Positions 16,747-25,040 of a DNA stretch of 64,000 nt are shown here, in pieces. Source of the stretch: Halobacteriales archaeon QS_1_68_20 (lineage in GTDB: Archaea > Halobacteriota > Halobacteria > Halobacteriales > PXRE01); contig PXRE01000033.1 of the NCBI GenBank assembly GCA_003021085.1, forward strand, positions 1 to 64,000, read 5' to 3'. The notes beneath the pieces were generated by a model. It had not been told where the DNA came from. It saw only the letters and a program-made list of their open reading frames with translations, and did no database searches. Position 1 is the first letter of the stretch; every line of letters begins with the position of its first letter. The translations under genes and the position numbers were made by a program.

Positions 16747-17235
16747 ATGGACGTGGCGCTCGGCGGGACGTTCGACCCGATCCACGACGGTCACCGGGCA
16801 CTTTTCAGGCGGGCGTTCGGCCTCGGCGACGTGACTGTGGGACTGACGAGCGACGAGTTAGCCGACCGGACGCGCCACGTGGAGCGTCACGTGCGGCCGT
16901 TCGCGGCCCGCCGCGAGGACCTCGAAGCGACGCTGGCCGAACTCGCAGGGGAGTTCGATCGCGAGTTCGAGGTCCGGTTGCTTGACGAACCCACCGGCAT
17001 CGCAGTCGAACCGCCGTTCGACCACCTCGTCGTCTCGCCCGAGACCAAGCCGGGCGGCGACCGGATCAACGAGATTCGCCGCGACCGGGGGCTGGCACCG
17101 CTGAACATCCACGTCGTCCCGCACGTCCGCGCCGCGGACGGCGGCATCCTCTCCAGCACCCGCATCGTCGAGGGCGAGGTCGACGAACACGGCAACCTGA
17201 CGCCGGACCGCGAACCGGGCCACCCCGCGGTGTAG
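16747..17235 (+). CDS. coaD: phosphopantetheine adenylyltransferase (archaeal type)
   Basis: This 162-residue nucleotidyltransferase transfers AMP from ATP to 4'-phosphopantetheine, giving dephospho-CoA. The N-terminal signature GGTFDPIHDGHRALF holds the HxGH-like motif (here HDGH), and GGILSSTRIVEG holds the second conserved ISSTxI-type motif. It is the archaeal/eukaryotic form rather than the bacterial one. The next enzyme of CoA synthesis, GTP-dependent dephospho-CoA kinase, is also in this window at 51636-52169, in an unrelated operon. Confidence 0.93.
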   Translation: MDVALGGTFDPIHDGHRALFRRAFGLGDVTVGLTSDELADRTRHVERHVRPFAARREDLEATLAELAGEFDREFEVRLLDEPTGIAVEPPFDHLVVSPETKPGGDRINEIRRDRGLAPLNIHVVPHVRAADGGILSSTRIVEGEVDEHGNLTPDREPGHPAV

Positions 17236-17268
17236 GCTGGCTTCGACTGCCCGGGGCCCGAATCGGAC

Positions 17269-17577
17269 CTACCAGCCTGGAGGTTCCAGACCCGCACCCT
17301 CCAGCAACTCCTTCCAGCGGTTCTGGATCGTCAGCCGCGAGACGCCGGCCGCGTCGGCGACGGCGGTCTGGGTGCGGCCGTCGCCGGCGACCAGCGACGC
17401 CGCGTAGAGGCTGGCGGCCACGACGGCCCGTTTGGAGCGGTCCTGCTCGGGGACCGACGAGAGAAAGAGGTCCTCCGCGACCGAGCGGGCCTCGGCGTCC
17501 AGTTCCAGAGTGTCGGCGGCCTGCTGGAGTTCGGCCAGCCACTCCTCGTTCTCGACCCGGTCGCGTGCGCTGTACAT
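17269..17577 (-). CDS. mini-TFB: single cyclin-repeat transcription factor IIB-like protein
   Basis: This 102-residue protein corresponds to one cyclin fold of transcription factor B. The signature is RAVVAASLYAASLVAGDGRT followed by an HTH-like AVADAAGVSRLTIQNRWKEL. It lacks the N-terminal zinc ribbon, the B-finger and the second cyclin repeat, so it cannot act as a full TFB. In haloarchaea such short proteins are widespread; they may modulate transcription or bind DNA alone. It is convergent with coaD, with a gap of 33 bp. Confidence 0.8.
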   Translation of the reverse strand: MYSARDRVENEEWLAELQQAADTLELDAEARSVAEDLFLSSVPEQDRSKRAVVAASLYAASLVAGDGRTQTAVADAAGVSRLTIQNRWKELLEGAGLEPPGW

Positions 17578-17713
17578 GGATGTCGGTTGGGGATAGGGGT
17601 GGTTAAAGCGTTCGTGGAAAGAGAAATCACCCTAGGAGTTTCCTGTGAAGACTATTCCTGTATTCTCTCGACTCCGGGGAAAGCCTTTTATTCTATTTTT
17701 CAGACATCAAATT

Positions 17714-17992
17714 ATGGTCCTCCAGAAGATTCACGGTCGGATAGATCCAATAATGCTGTCAATTATCCTTTATATTCTCGGCATTGTCGGACTCATCATC
17801 GGGCTCTATCTCCCGCTCGTCGTGCTTCCAGCCTCGTATTCAGGACCGACTGACTGGCCCCAATTCCACGCGCTATCTTATACGTATTCGCCGGCCGAAG
17901 TTCGGTACCTGCTTTTCATTGGTATTTTGATCATATTGAGTCAATCGAGTGGGAATTCAACTCCAATTCCACCAATGAAGATGGTTACCTAG
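17714..17992 (+). CDS. small two-TM membrane protein
   Basis: This 92-residue hydrophobic protein starts at the ATG at 17714. TM1 is MLSIILYILGIVGLIIGLYL and TM2 is the shorter LLFIGILIIL, with a polar loop and tail. A TATA-like TTTTATTC at about 17687 is 25 nt upstream, which supports a leaderless transcript. The gene is more AT-rich than its surroundings and has no recognisable family. It sits directly before tRNA-Leu and may belong to material integrated there. Confidence 0.5.
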   Translation: MVLQKIHGRIDPIMLSIILYILGIVGLIIGLYLPLVVLPASYSGPTDWPQFHALSYTYSPAEVRYLLFIGILIILSQSSGNSTPIPPMKMVT

Positions 17993-18080
17993 CCGCGATT
18001 CGGGCATTAGTAAGAGGAACAGGCCAACGTACGTAAAGAACGACAGGTTGATATCGACGACAGGAATTATAACCGGATGC

Positions 18081-18165
18081 GCGCGGGTAGCCAAGCTAGG
18101 CCAACGGCGCAGCGCTTAGGACGCTGTCCCGTAGGGGTCCGCCGGTTCGAATCCGGTCCCGCGCA
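18081..18165 (+). tRNA. tRNA-Leu (anticodon UAG)
   Basis: This is an 85-nt class II tRNA with no intron. The acceptor stem GCGCGGG (18081-18087) pairs with CCCGCGC (18158-18164), and A18165 is the discriminator. The anticodon stem CAGCG/CGCTG encloses loop CTTAGGA, which gives anticodon TAG. A long variable arm (CCCGTAGGGG) marks a class II tRNA, and the T arm is CCGG-TTCGAAT-CCGG. CCA is not encoded. An upstream ATTATAA at about 18066 is close for a promoter. The 3' end is duplicated downstream. Confidence 0.93.
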
Positions 18166-18445
18166 CTTCTCCGCTCGAACGGACGTGAGAGCGGGAAGTG
18201 CGCCGTCCGGTTCGAACCCTGCCAGAGGCAGCCCGGAACGGCCGAACGGACGTGAGGCCGCAGGCCCGGACCCTCTGGCTCCGGTTCGAATCCGGTCCCG
18301 CGCACTTCTCCGCTCGACCGAACGGGAGAGCCGTGAAAATCGCCAACGGATCGAACTCTGCCAGTCGCAGCCCGGAACGGCGCGGAACGCCGCACGCCCG
18401 GAATGTCTCCCTCCGGTTCGAATCCAGTCCCGGGCCTCATCGAGA
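18142..18445 (+). repeat. tandem copies of the tRNA-Leu 3' end (attachment-site-like)
   Basis: The 37-bp segment covering the T arm, acceptor 3' strand and following CTTCTCCGCTCGA (18142-18178) is repeated exactly at 18281-18317, 139 bp further on. A diverged third copy starts at about 18412 (CCGGTTCGAATCCAGTCCCG). Between them a second element, CTGCCAG(A/T)(G/C)GCAGCCCGGAACGG, occurs at about 18220 and 18357. This is what repeated integration and excision at a tRNA 3' end leaves behind. No integrase gene is nearby. Confidence 0.75.
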
Positions 18446-18908
18446 AGTCGTGACGACCTGTCCCTGGTTCCAACGGGCTACTACCCCCCGCAGGCTTGCG
18501 CCCGCAGGGTTCTTTGCCCGGTAGCCGACTCCCAGGTGGCTGCCGTGGCACGCGGTAGGAGCGTTGGCGCGTGGATCCAGGGGCATCCTCCCCGCTACCG
18601 CCCGCAGGCCGGAGCCCGCGAACTGAATTACGAGGCGGCTATTGGGGTTTCGCCCCCTCGGCTCGTGCTGGTATCGCCGAAACTCCCGGTTATTCGGGTT
18701 GTCCCCGGCACCGGGTGGCTCAGTCCGGTCGTGGGAACGTTACGCCACGCTGATAACACGCGGCCGACGGGGTCTCGCCCGCCTCCCGTGCCGAACGCGC
18801 CAGCTACGCGTCCGAAACGTCGGCCCATAACATCAAAGTTTCCCCGGTTGTTTCGGTACGGACGTTCCGGGAACGAGGTTGCACCGCCGTACCAACCCCG
18901 GCCTGCCG
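18446..18908. other. intergenic region, no gene recognised
   Basis: This GC-rich sequence has no credible ORF. CCCGCAGGCTTGCGCCCGC and ACCGCCCGCAGGCCGGAGCC (at about 18487 and 18597) look like two related GC-rich hairpins. I saw none of the conserved cores expected of RNase P RNA or SRP RNA. Its left part may be degraded integrated material following the tRNA repeats. Confidence 0.5.
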
Positions 18909-19670
18909 TCAGCTTCCACCACCCCCGCCGCCGCTCATTCCCGTCGGCGTGCCGCCGTCGACCGTCGTGACCAGGTTCAGGTTCACGTCGGCCGGGGCGT
19001 TGCCGGGTTCGACGTAGCCGATCACGTACCCGGAGTAGATCCAACCGGCGTTCAGCGAGATGTCGAACGACGTGACGGGGTCGCCGCCGCCTGCCGGCTG
19101 AACGTCCAGCGTGTAGTCGCCAGCGGGAACCTCCGCGGTCCGGTACTGGCTGTACCCGAGGCCGGTGAACAGCGGGTCGCCGCCCTGCGGGACCACGTCG
19201 ACCCGCGGAGCGTCGGGTGCGAGGTGGAACAGCCGGATGCGGGCCATGTCCTGCCCCAGCGGGGCCATCTGGACGGGGTGGACCAGCGGGTAGAACGGCC
19301 GGTTCTGGTCGGCGACTTCGCCGGTGGCGATGGCCGTGTAGGCCCGCCCGGCGAGGTCGATCATCGTGTCGACGACCGCCTGGTCCGGCGATTCGCCCGC
19401 TGGCGTCACCTGTAGCTGGTACGACCCCGGGGCCAGCGGGAGGAAGTTGCTGACCGTCTGGAACGGGACGTCCGTCAGGACGGCCTGACCCCCGAGGTAG
19501 ACGTCGACGTTCGGCGCGTCCGGCGACATGTGCGCGACCTGGAGTGCCGCCAGGCCGCCGCCACCCTGGCGTCGTTCGCTCCCGGCGAGGACGGGCGTTC
19601 CGCCGAGCAGTGCCGCGGCAGTGCCACCGCCGACGCCAGCCAGGACTCGCCGTCTGGTCTGGTCTGACAT
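18909..19670 (-). CDS. DUF4397 domain Tat-exported protein
   Basis: This 253-residue secreted protein has a Tat signal (TRRRVLAGVGGGTAAALLGG) and two DUF4397 repeats. The first opens LQVAHMSPDAPNVDVYLGG (about residue 45) and the second IRLFHLAPDAPRVDVVPQGG (about 140); each carries a proline/glycine beta turn such as LAPGSYQLQVTPAG or VPAGDYTLDVQPAGG. DUF4397 proteins are extracellular beta-sandwich proteins of unclear function in bacteria and haloarchaea. The C-terminus is a Gly-rich tail. The ATG at 19670 is chosen because it places the RRR motif at residues 6-8. Confidence 0.88.
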   Translation of the reverse strand: MSDQTRRRVLAGVGGGTAAALLGGTPVLAGSERRQGGGGLAALQVAHMSPDAPNVDVYLGGQAVLTDVPFQTVSNFLPLAPGSYQLQVTPAGESPDQAVVDTMIDLAGRAYTAIATGEVADQNRPFYPLVHPVQMAPLGQDMARIRLFHLAPDAPRVDVVPQGGDPLFTGLGYSQYRTAEVPAGDYTLDVQPAGGGDPVTSFDISLNAGWIYSGYVIGYVEPGNAPADVNLNLVTTVDGGTPTGMSGGGGGGS

Positions 19671-19939
19671 AGCAGGACTACAGAGGGAACAGTGCGGAAT
19701 GAGGGTAATTACGGCCAGTCTGCGGTAATCGTTTTCTGAAGCGACGGTAACGAATCGTAGGGTGTCGATACGCTGCCGACCGGCGACGCGATGCCGTCCC
19801 GTCCGTTGCCGACTCACACCGACTCGGTGGCCAGGTACGTCCGAACGTCACGGGAGTCGGGCAACGCGTCCGACGCCCCGCCGACGCGCGAATGACGGGC
19901 CGGAAACCTTTTTCGGCGGGAGATTCTCTTATAAGTCCA

Positions 19940-20672
19940 ATGAGCGCGTTGCAGGTCCTGGCGGAGGGGCTGACCGACGGCACCGACGCCGTGGTGTTGT
20001 TCTCGCCCAGCGGGTCGTACTACGAGCTGGCGGCCGACCTCGACGACGTGGACGTGCTGGTAGCGGCCCCGGAGAACTCGGTCGGGGCCAACGCGTTCGT
20101 GGAGTTACCCCTGGAGCTCGAGAACGTCCGGGACCGCATCAGGTTCGGCATCGAGGGCGCCCTGCAACAGGGCCTGATCGACGACGGCGACGAGGTGGCC
20201 TGCCTGACGGGCGTGTTCGGTGGCGACGTGGACACGCTCACGCGCGTCCGCGCCGACGAGGACGTCCACTCGGGCGTCTACGACCTGTTCGTCAACTCCC
20301 GGGCCGACGCCGGCGTCATCCGGGCCGTCCTGGAGGTGGCCATCGACCTCGGCAAGAAGGGCCAGAAGGGCAAGCCCGTCGGCGCGCTGTTCGTCGTCGG
20401 CGACGCCGGCAAGGTGATGAACAAGTCCCGGCCGCTGAGCTACAACCCCTTCGAGAAGTCCCACGTCCACGTCGGCGACCCCATCGTGAACGTGATGCTC
20501 AAGGAGTTCGGGAGTCGACATCCCGAAGGGCCTGGGCGCGCGCCACATGGCCGCGGCGTCGATCACCCGGGACACGAACGCGACCTCCATCGCGCTGAGC
20601 GAGAGCGACGGCCTCGTTAGGGCGTTCAAGGGCGGCGAACTGGTACTGGAACTCGATCCGGAGGATTACTGA
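19940..20672 (+). pseudogene. dacZ: diadenylate cyclase DacZ, internal deletion with frameshift
   Basis: DacZ makes the second messenger c-di-AMP from two ATP. The N-terminal 190 codons (19940-20509) are normal for the family and end HVGDPIVNVMLKEF. The sequence then jumps at 20510 into another frame that continues as VDIPKGLGARHMAAASITRD and ends LVLELDPEDY with a stop at 20672. Family members have about 25 residues here that include the catalytic DGA motif (from memory); those residues are absent. As written, translation stops early at 20620 and the protein would be inactive. DacZ is reported essential in Haloferax, so an assembly error is at least as likely as true loss. The mscS gene follows after 1 nt. 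Confidence 0.85.
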
Positions 20673-20673
20673 C

Positions 20674-21459
20674 ATGGTCGGGGACGGCTTGCTCGCGCCG
20701 CTCGTAGACGCAGTCCCGATTCGCTACTGGATCGCGGGCGGGGTCCTGCTGGCGGGCCTGCTGGTCGGCCTGTTCGTCGGGAAACTCAACCGGCAGTTGC
20801 TCTCGCGGATCGGCATCGGGTCCGCCGTCGAGGGGACGGCCTTCGAGCGGACCATGCAGGACTTCGGGACCTCGACGGTGTCGATCATCGCCCGACTGTC
20901 GACGTACGTGGTCTGGGGGCTGGCGCTGATCGTCGCGCTGACGCTGGCGGACCTCTGGGACACGAACCTGTTCTGGGAGGGCCTGTTCGGCTACCTGCCG
21001 CAGGTGTTCGTCGCGGTGACGGTGCTGGTCGTCGGCGTCGTCGTCGGCGACAAGGTCGAGGTGGTCGTCAGCGAGCGTCTCCGTGGGTACAAGGCGCCCC
21101 AGATCGGCTTCGTGGCGGTGCTGGCGAAGTACACCGTCGTCTTCGTCGCCGCGCTGATCGCGCTGGGCCAGCTCGGCATCGCCATCGCCGCCCTGCTCAT
21201 CCTGCTGGGCGTCTACGTCTTCGGCGTCGTGTTCCTGGCGGCCGTCGCCTTCCGCGACATGCTCGCGTCCGGTGCCGCGGGCGTGTACCTCTTGTTGAAC
21301 CAGCCGTACGGCATCGGCGACCGCATCCGGGTCGGCAACCGTCACGGCATCGTCCAGGAGGTGGACGTCTTCGTCACCACCGTCGAGACGGACAACGGCA
21401 CCGAGTACGTCATACCCAACCGGAAGGTGTTCGAGGAGGGCGTCGCCCGGATCCGGTGA
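20674..21459 (+). CDS. MscS-family mechanosensitive channel
   Basis: This 261-residue membrane protein has an N-terminal TM (YWIAGGVLLAGLLVGLFVG) and three or four more TMs. The last is the pore helix region ending in the MscS signature (FRDMLASGAAGVYLLLNQPY). The beta domain follows (GIGDRIRVGNRHGIVQEVDV, TEYVIPNRKVFEEGV). It stops right after the beta domain and lacks the large cytosolic alpha/beta vestibule of E. coli MscS. Its ATG is 1 nt after the dacZ stop, so the two are surely co-transcribed. This fits a link between c-di-AMP and osmotic balance. Confidence 0.9.
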   Translation: MVGDGLLAPLVDAVPIRYWIAGGVLLAGLLVGLFVGKLNRQLLSRIGIGSAVEGTAFERTMQDFGTSTVSIIARLSTYVVWGLALIVALTLADLWDTNLFWEGLFGYLPQVFVAVTVLVVGVVVGDKVEVVVSERLRGYKAPQIGFVAVLAKYTVVFVAALIALGQLGIAIAALLILLGVYVFGVVFLAAVAFRDMLASGAAGVYLLLNQPYGIGDRIRVGNRHGIVQEVDVFVTTVETDNGTEYVIPNRKVFEEGVARIR

Positions 21460-21522
21460 CGGCACGCCGACGGCGTGACGGTTCGGCGCAGTTCTTAGGT
21501 ACGTGCCTGCCCAACCGATCCC

Positions 21523-21765
21523 ATGGACGCACCAGCCCCGCTCCAGTCCGCCGCCGACCAGCGCGAGGACGTCACGATCACTCGCCGTGACTACGACGAC
21601 GAGCAGCTCGTCGTCGGCGACTTCGGAGAGGGCGTCGACGCCTCGCTGGACGTCGTCGGCGACCTCGCCATCGTCGTCGCCGGCGACCGGCAGTTCGAGT
21701 TCGAGATACCCTCCGAGGCGACCGAGGTCACGGTCAACGACGGGATGCTCCAGATCACGGAGTGA
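21523..21765 (+). CDS. small acidic protein, DUF7127-like
   Basis: This 80-residue protein has alternating beta-strand-like stretches (QLVVGDFGEGVDASLDVVGD, LAIVVAGDRQFEFEIPSEAT) and ends VTVNDGMLQITE. The overall look is that of a small Hsp20/CS-like beta sandwich; I recall it as haloarchaeal DUF7127. It has no motif for catalysis. It lies 63 bp after mscS and is convergent with the next gene. Confidence 0.7.
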   Translation: MDAPAPLQSAADQREDVTITRRDYDDEQLVVGDFGEGVDASLDVVGDLAIVVAGDRQFEFEIPSEATEVTVNDGMLQITE

Positions 21766-21807
21766 CCTCGAGCGTCGCCGACCGCCCGCCGGGATGAGCG
21801 GTCCTGG

Positions 21808-22907
21808 TCAGTCGGCCTCGACGCCGACTTCCGCTTCCAGCGTCGCCAGCCGATCTTCGAGTCGTTCGATGCGTTCGTCACGCTCGTCGAGGTCGAGTCC
21901 CCGAACACCACCGCGCCGTCGTAGCCGTTGGTGTCGGCCCTTCGTCCGGCCGCGAAGGAGGCGTACCCGTCCGCGACGTTCTCGATCCCGCCCGGTACGG
22001 TCGCGAACCGGGCAGTCGCCTCGTTCGTGTCCCCGCTGGCGACGGTGGCGTCGTACGACCTCGTGTCGGCGGTACCGGCCTGGTTGTTGTCGCCCCCACC
22101 GATGAAACAGAGGAAGTCCCTGATCTCGTTCCCGTAGCCACCACAGATAGTACTGCGGTCGGCGTCTATGATCTGGCGGGCGTTACTGCCTCGGCCCCCG
22201 GCGATCGTAGAGGCCTTCCCCGAGACGGAGTTGTCCGGGTGGCCGGCGACGACGTTTCCGGCGTCGGATTCGGCTTCGCCCACCTCGAAGATGCGGCCAG
22301 AGGTGACGCTCAGCGAGTCCACGTCCGCTGTCGCCAGGTCGGCGGTGCCGTCGACCTCCGCGTCCCCGGGCGTGTACAGCCCGTAGCCGTCGGGGGAGTT
22401 GGACTGGCAGCAGGCGCCGTAGGCGGTGCCGGACGTGGCGGTGTTGGTCGCGTAGATGCCCTTACCGCTGGGGGACTGGACGGTCCCGAAGATGCCCGAG
22501 ACGTTGCCGCTGGTAGCGTCGGCCTGGCCCTTGATGCCGGTCACGTCGCTAGACTGGTTGCGACCGCGCAACGCCACCGACCCGCCGGTGTCGTTGTCGG
22601 CGTAGCCGGCCACGCCACGGCCGAGTGTCGCGTTGGTGCGCCCGACGACGCCGAAGTCGTAGTTGTCGGCGGTGGAGGTCGTCCCGCCGACCAGCGCCTT
22701 GCCCTGCTGGATCTGGACTTTCAGGCCCGGGTCGACGTCACCGCTCCAGGCCTCTCCGAGGTGGTCGCCGGAGGCGCCGGCGGCAGACTGACTGCCCGCG
22801 CCTAGCAGTCCCGGGCCTCCCAGCGCCACGAGCGCGTCGCGCCGCCTGACCCCGCCGTCGGCGTTCGATTCCGTACCGTCCGCGTCTGCGGTATCGCGTT
22901 CTGTCAT
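21808..22907 (-). pseudogene. Tat-exported YadA-head-like/tail-fibre protein, 3' domain deleted and frameshifted
   Basis: The protein starts with a Tat signal (VRRRDALVALGGPGLLGAGS), followed by Gly/Ala/Ser-rich repeats. The central part repeats the pattern of trimeric-adhesin heads (STIAGGRGSN, STICGGYGNE, CFIGGGDNNQ, ATVPGGIENVADGYASFAAG). The first frame runs to GAVVFGDS (about 21895). The sequence then resumes in another frame with a coiled coil (DERDERIERLEDRLATLEAE) and stops at 21808. In similar proteins an intramolecular-chaperone (peptidase S74) domain of about 100 residues separates those two parts, and it is missing. The join lies in CTCGACCTCGAC, short direct repeats that could mediate a deletion. 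It is probably a surface fibre. Confidence 0.72.
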
Positions 22908-23052
22908 GGATCTCAATCCCCGGACCGCCTCGCTCGCGGGCCGAAGGATGAATCCACCAATGGAATTTTGATTTAAAGAATTTTCCAGGAAAGTTTGTCA
23001 AGGAATACAGAATGAGTCAGGAAAGTAAACGATACCTTGTTTCCGGTCGACG

Positions 23053-23604
23053 TCACTCGATCTCCTCGCTCGTCATCTCGGTGGCCGGGACGCCCGCGAC
23101 GGTCGCGCCCGGCGGGACGTCTTCGGTGACCAGCGAGTTGGCCGCGACCTGGGCGCCCGCGCCGATCTCGACACCCGGCAAGATGATCGCGCCCGCCCCG
23201 ATCATCGCGCGTTCGCGGACGACCACCTCGCCGGTGCGGTACTCCTCCTGCAGGAACTCGTGACAGAGGATGGTGACGTCGTAGCCCACGATGGCGTGGT
23301 CCTCGACGGTGATGAGGTCCGGAAAAAACACGTCCGGGGTCGCCTCCAGCCCCCAGGAGACGCCGCTCCCGACGGTCGCGCCGAGTCGCCGGAGCAACCA
23401 GTTCTTCAGCCTCAGGCTGGGGGAGACGCGGATCACCCAGACGACGACGTAGTTGATCGCCACCCGGAGCGGGTGACGAGCGTCCGGCCAGTGCTGGAGC
23501 GAGTTCAGCGGCCCCGGGGTCGGGTGACCCGTGATCCGGTCGTGTCGCGTCCCGTCGTCGTCGGTCACGCCAAGCGGTTCGACGCTGGGGACCAAAAATA
23601 CCAC
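23053..23604 (-). CDS. hexapeptide-repeat (LbH) acyltransferase
   Basis: This 183-residue transferase is of the maltose/galactoside O-acetyltransferase type. After a variable N-terminus with a short hydrophobic helix (VAINYVVVWVIRVSPSL), the left-handed beta helix is visible as hexapeptides: ITVEDHAIVGYDVTILCHEF, RAMIGAGAIILPGVEIGAGA, QVAANSLVTEDVPPGATVAG. The His in ILCHEF is at the usual catalytic position. Substrate is unknown; such enzymes often modify sugars or surface glycans. The ATG at 23604 is the track start; a GTG about 36 nt downstream (VTDDDGTRHD) is a realistic alternative. Confidence 0.85.
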   Translation of the reverse strand: MVFLVPSVEPLGVTDDDGTRHDRITGHPTPGPLNSLQHWPDARHPLRVAINYVVVWVIRVSPSLRLKNWLLRRLGATVGSGVSWGLEATPDVFFPDLITVEDHAIVGYDVTILCHEFLQEEYRTGEVVVRERAMIGAGAIILPGVEIGAGAQVAANSLVTEDVPPGATVAGVPATEMTSEEIE

Positions 23605-23832
23605 CGTCGCCGTCGGGCCGGCCGGCCAGACTGGCGGGGCGTCGGCCCGATTGCTGACCTGGCGGCCGCTTCAGATACCCGAGAAGTCCTCACGCGTTAA
23701 AATAATAAAAATCACCTAGACGTATTTAGAAACTCTAAGCCCGTGTCCACGTGTTCGACGGACGGGCCGCCAGCATCTGTCGGCCGGGTGAACTAATATG
23801 GGGGCGGGAGAACGGATGGAAGAGACCGGCGG

Positions 23833-24981
23833 ATGACAGCGACGTTCTACGACGTTCTGGACGTGCCCACCGACGCGAACGCCGACGAAATCCAGGCGGC
23901 CTACCGCGAGCAGGCCAAGCGCTACCACCCGGACGTCAGCGACCACCCGGACGCGGAAGCGCGGTTCCGCGCGGTCGTCCGCGCCGAGGAGGTCCTGGGC
24001 GACCCCGACGAGCGCGCTCGCTACGACCGCCTGGGCCACGAGGCGTACCTCCGCGTCGTGGACGGCCCGGCCGTCGACATCGACGACGTCGTCGACGAGA
24101 CGCGGAGCGACGACCGCGAGGTCCGGACCGACGACGCCGATGCCGTCGCCGGTGACGAGGACGGCGCGTCCGCTGGCGAGGCGTCTGCCGGGGGCGACCG
24201 GTCCGGCCGGAGCGACGGGACCCCGGACCGTGGTCGATCACGGGGGCACGGCAGGTCCACTCGGAGTACCGGGTCCCCCCCGGGTGACCGGTCCGCCAGG
24301 CGCACGGACCGGTCGGCGTCGTCGGCCGGGGCGTCGACCGACCGTGATCCGAGGACGGGAGATACGGCGGCCGGCGACCGATCCGGCGGCGCGCCGACCG
24401 ACCGCGACGACGACTGGTGGCGCGAGGCCTGGGAACCGGGGACGGGCGAGGAGAACTGGCGGCAGGCGGTCGACCCCGACCGGCGGAGCTACACCCCCAG
24501 CGACGACGACGCCCCGCCCGGACGGGCGGCGGACGTGGCCGCCGCGGCCGAGCGCCACCGGAAAGAGTGGCAGGCGGCCGGCCGCGGGGGCGACGAGAGC
24601 TTCTGGTCCGCCGAGGTGGAGCAACCGGTCGACACCGACTCCCGGCGTGGGCCCTCGGCCCTGGACTTCCGGTCGCGGGACACGGCGGTCACCTCGATGA
24701 TCCTCCTGGTCGTCTACCCCGTGTTCGTGTACTTCGCCGTCGCGTCCCCCGCGTTCGCGATCACCGTCGCAGCCGCGATGGCGACGGTCGGCGTCGCGGT
24801 GACGTCGCTACTCCGGCCGGCCGCCTCGCTGATCGTCTTCGGGACGTGGAGTCTCCTGTCGCCGCTGTTGCTGTTCTTCCTCGGGCACTCGGCGCTGTCG
24901 CTCACCGGCCTCGCGGTGCTGGGGTCGTTCTGGATCCCCCTCGCGCTGACCGGCCTGCTGGTCGTCGCCGCTCCACGGTGA
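23833..24981 (+). CDS. DnaJ-domain membrane protein
   Basis: The 382-residue protein opens with a J domain (residues 4-65) containing the Hsp70-stimulating HPD motif at 32-34 (RYHPDVSDHPD). There is no Gly/Phe, zinc-finger or substrate-binding domain, so this is a class III J protein. The middle (70-275) is a disordered Arg/Asp/Gly-rich linker. The C-terminus has four hydrophobic segments (such as MILLVVYPVFVYFAVASPAF and SLLSPLLLFFLGHSALSLTG). It probably recruits DnaK to the membrane. It resembles a common haloarchaeal family. Confidence 0.87.
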   Translation: MTATFYDVLDVPTDANADEIQAAYREQAKRYHPDVSDHPDAEARFRAVVRAEEVLGDPDERARYDRLGHEAYLRVVDGPAVDIDDVVDETRSDDREVRTDDADAVAGDEDGASAGEASAGGDRSGRSDGTPDRGRSRGHGRSTRSTGSPPGDRSARRTDRSASSAGASTDRDPRTGDTAAGDRSGGAPTDRDDDWWREAWEPGTGEENWRQAVDPDRRSYTPSDDDAPPGRAADVAAAAERHRKEWQAAGRGGDESFWSAEVEQPVDTDSRRGPSALDFRSRDTAVTSMILLVVYPVFVYFAVASPAFAITVAAAMATVGVAVTSLLRPAASLIVFGTWSLLSPLLLFFLGHSALSLTGLAVLGSFWIPLALTGLLVVAAPR

Positions 24982-25040
24982 CCCACACGCCCGTTTGACC
25001 CTCCCGAAGGTATTCACGGACGCCGTCCGACCGGACGCCC

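Noticed and set aside
18166-18908. RNase P RNA or SRP RNA
   Set aside because: I looked for the conserved cores of both RNAs and found none; the visible structure is explained partly by duplicated tRNA 3' ends.
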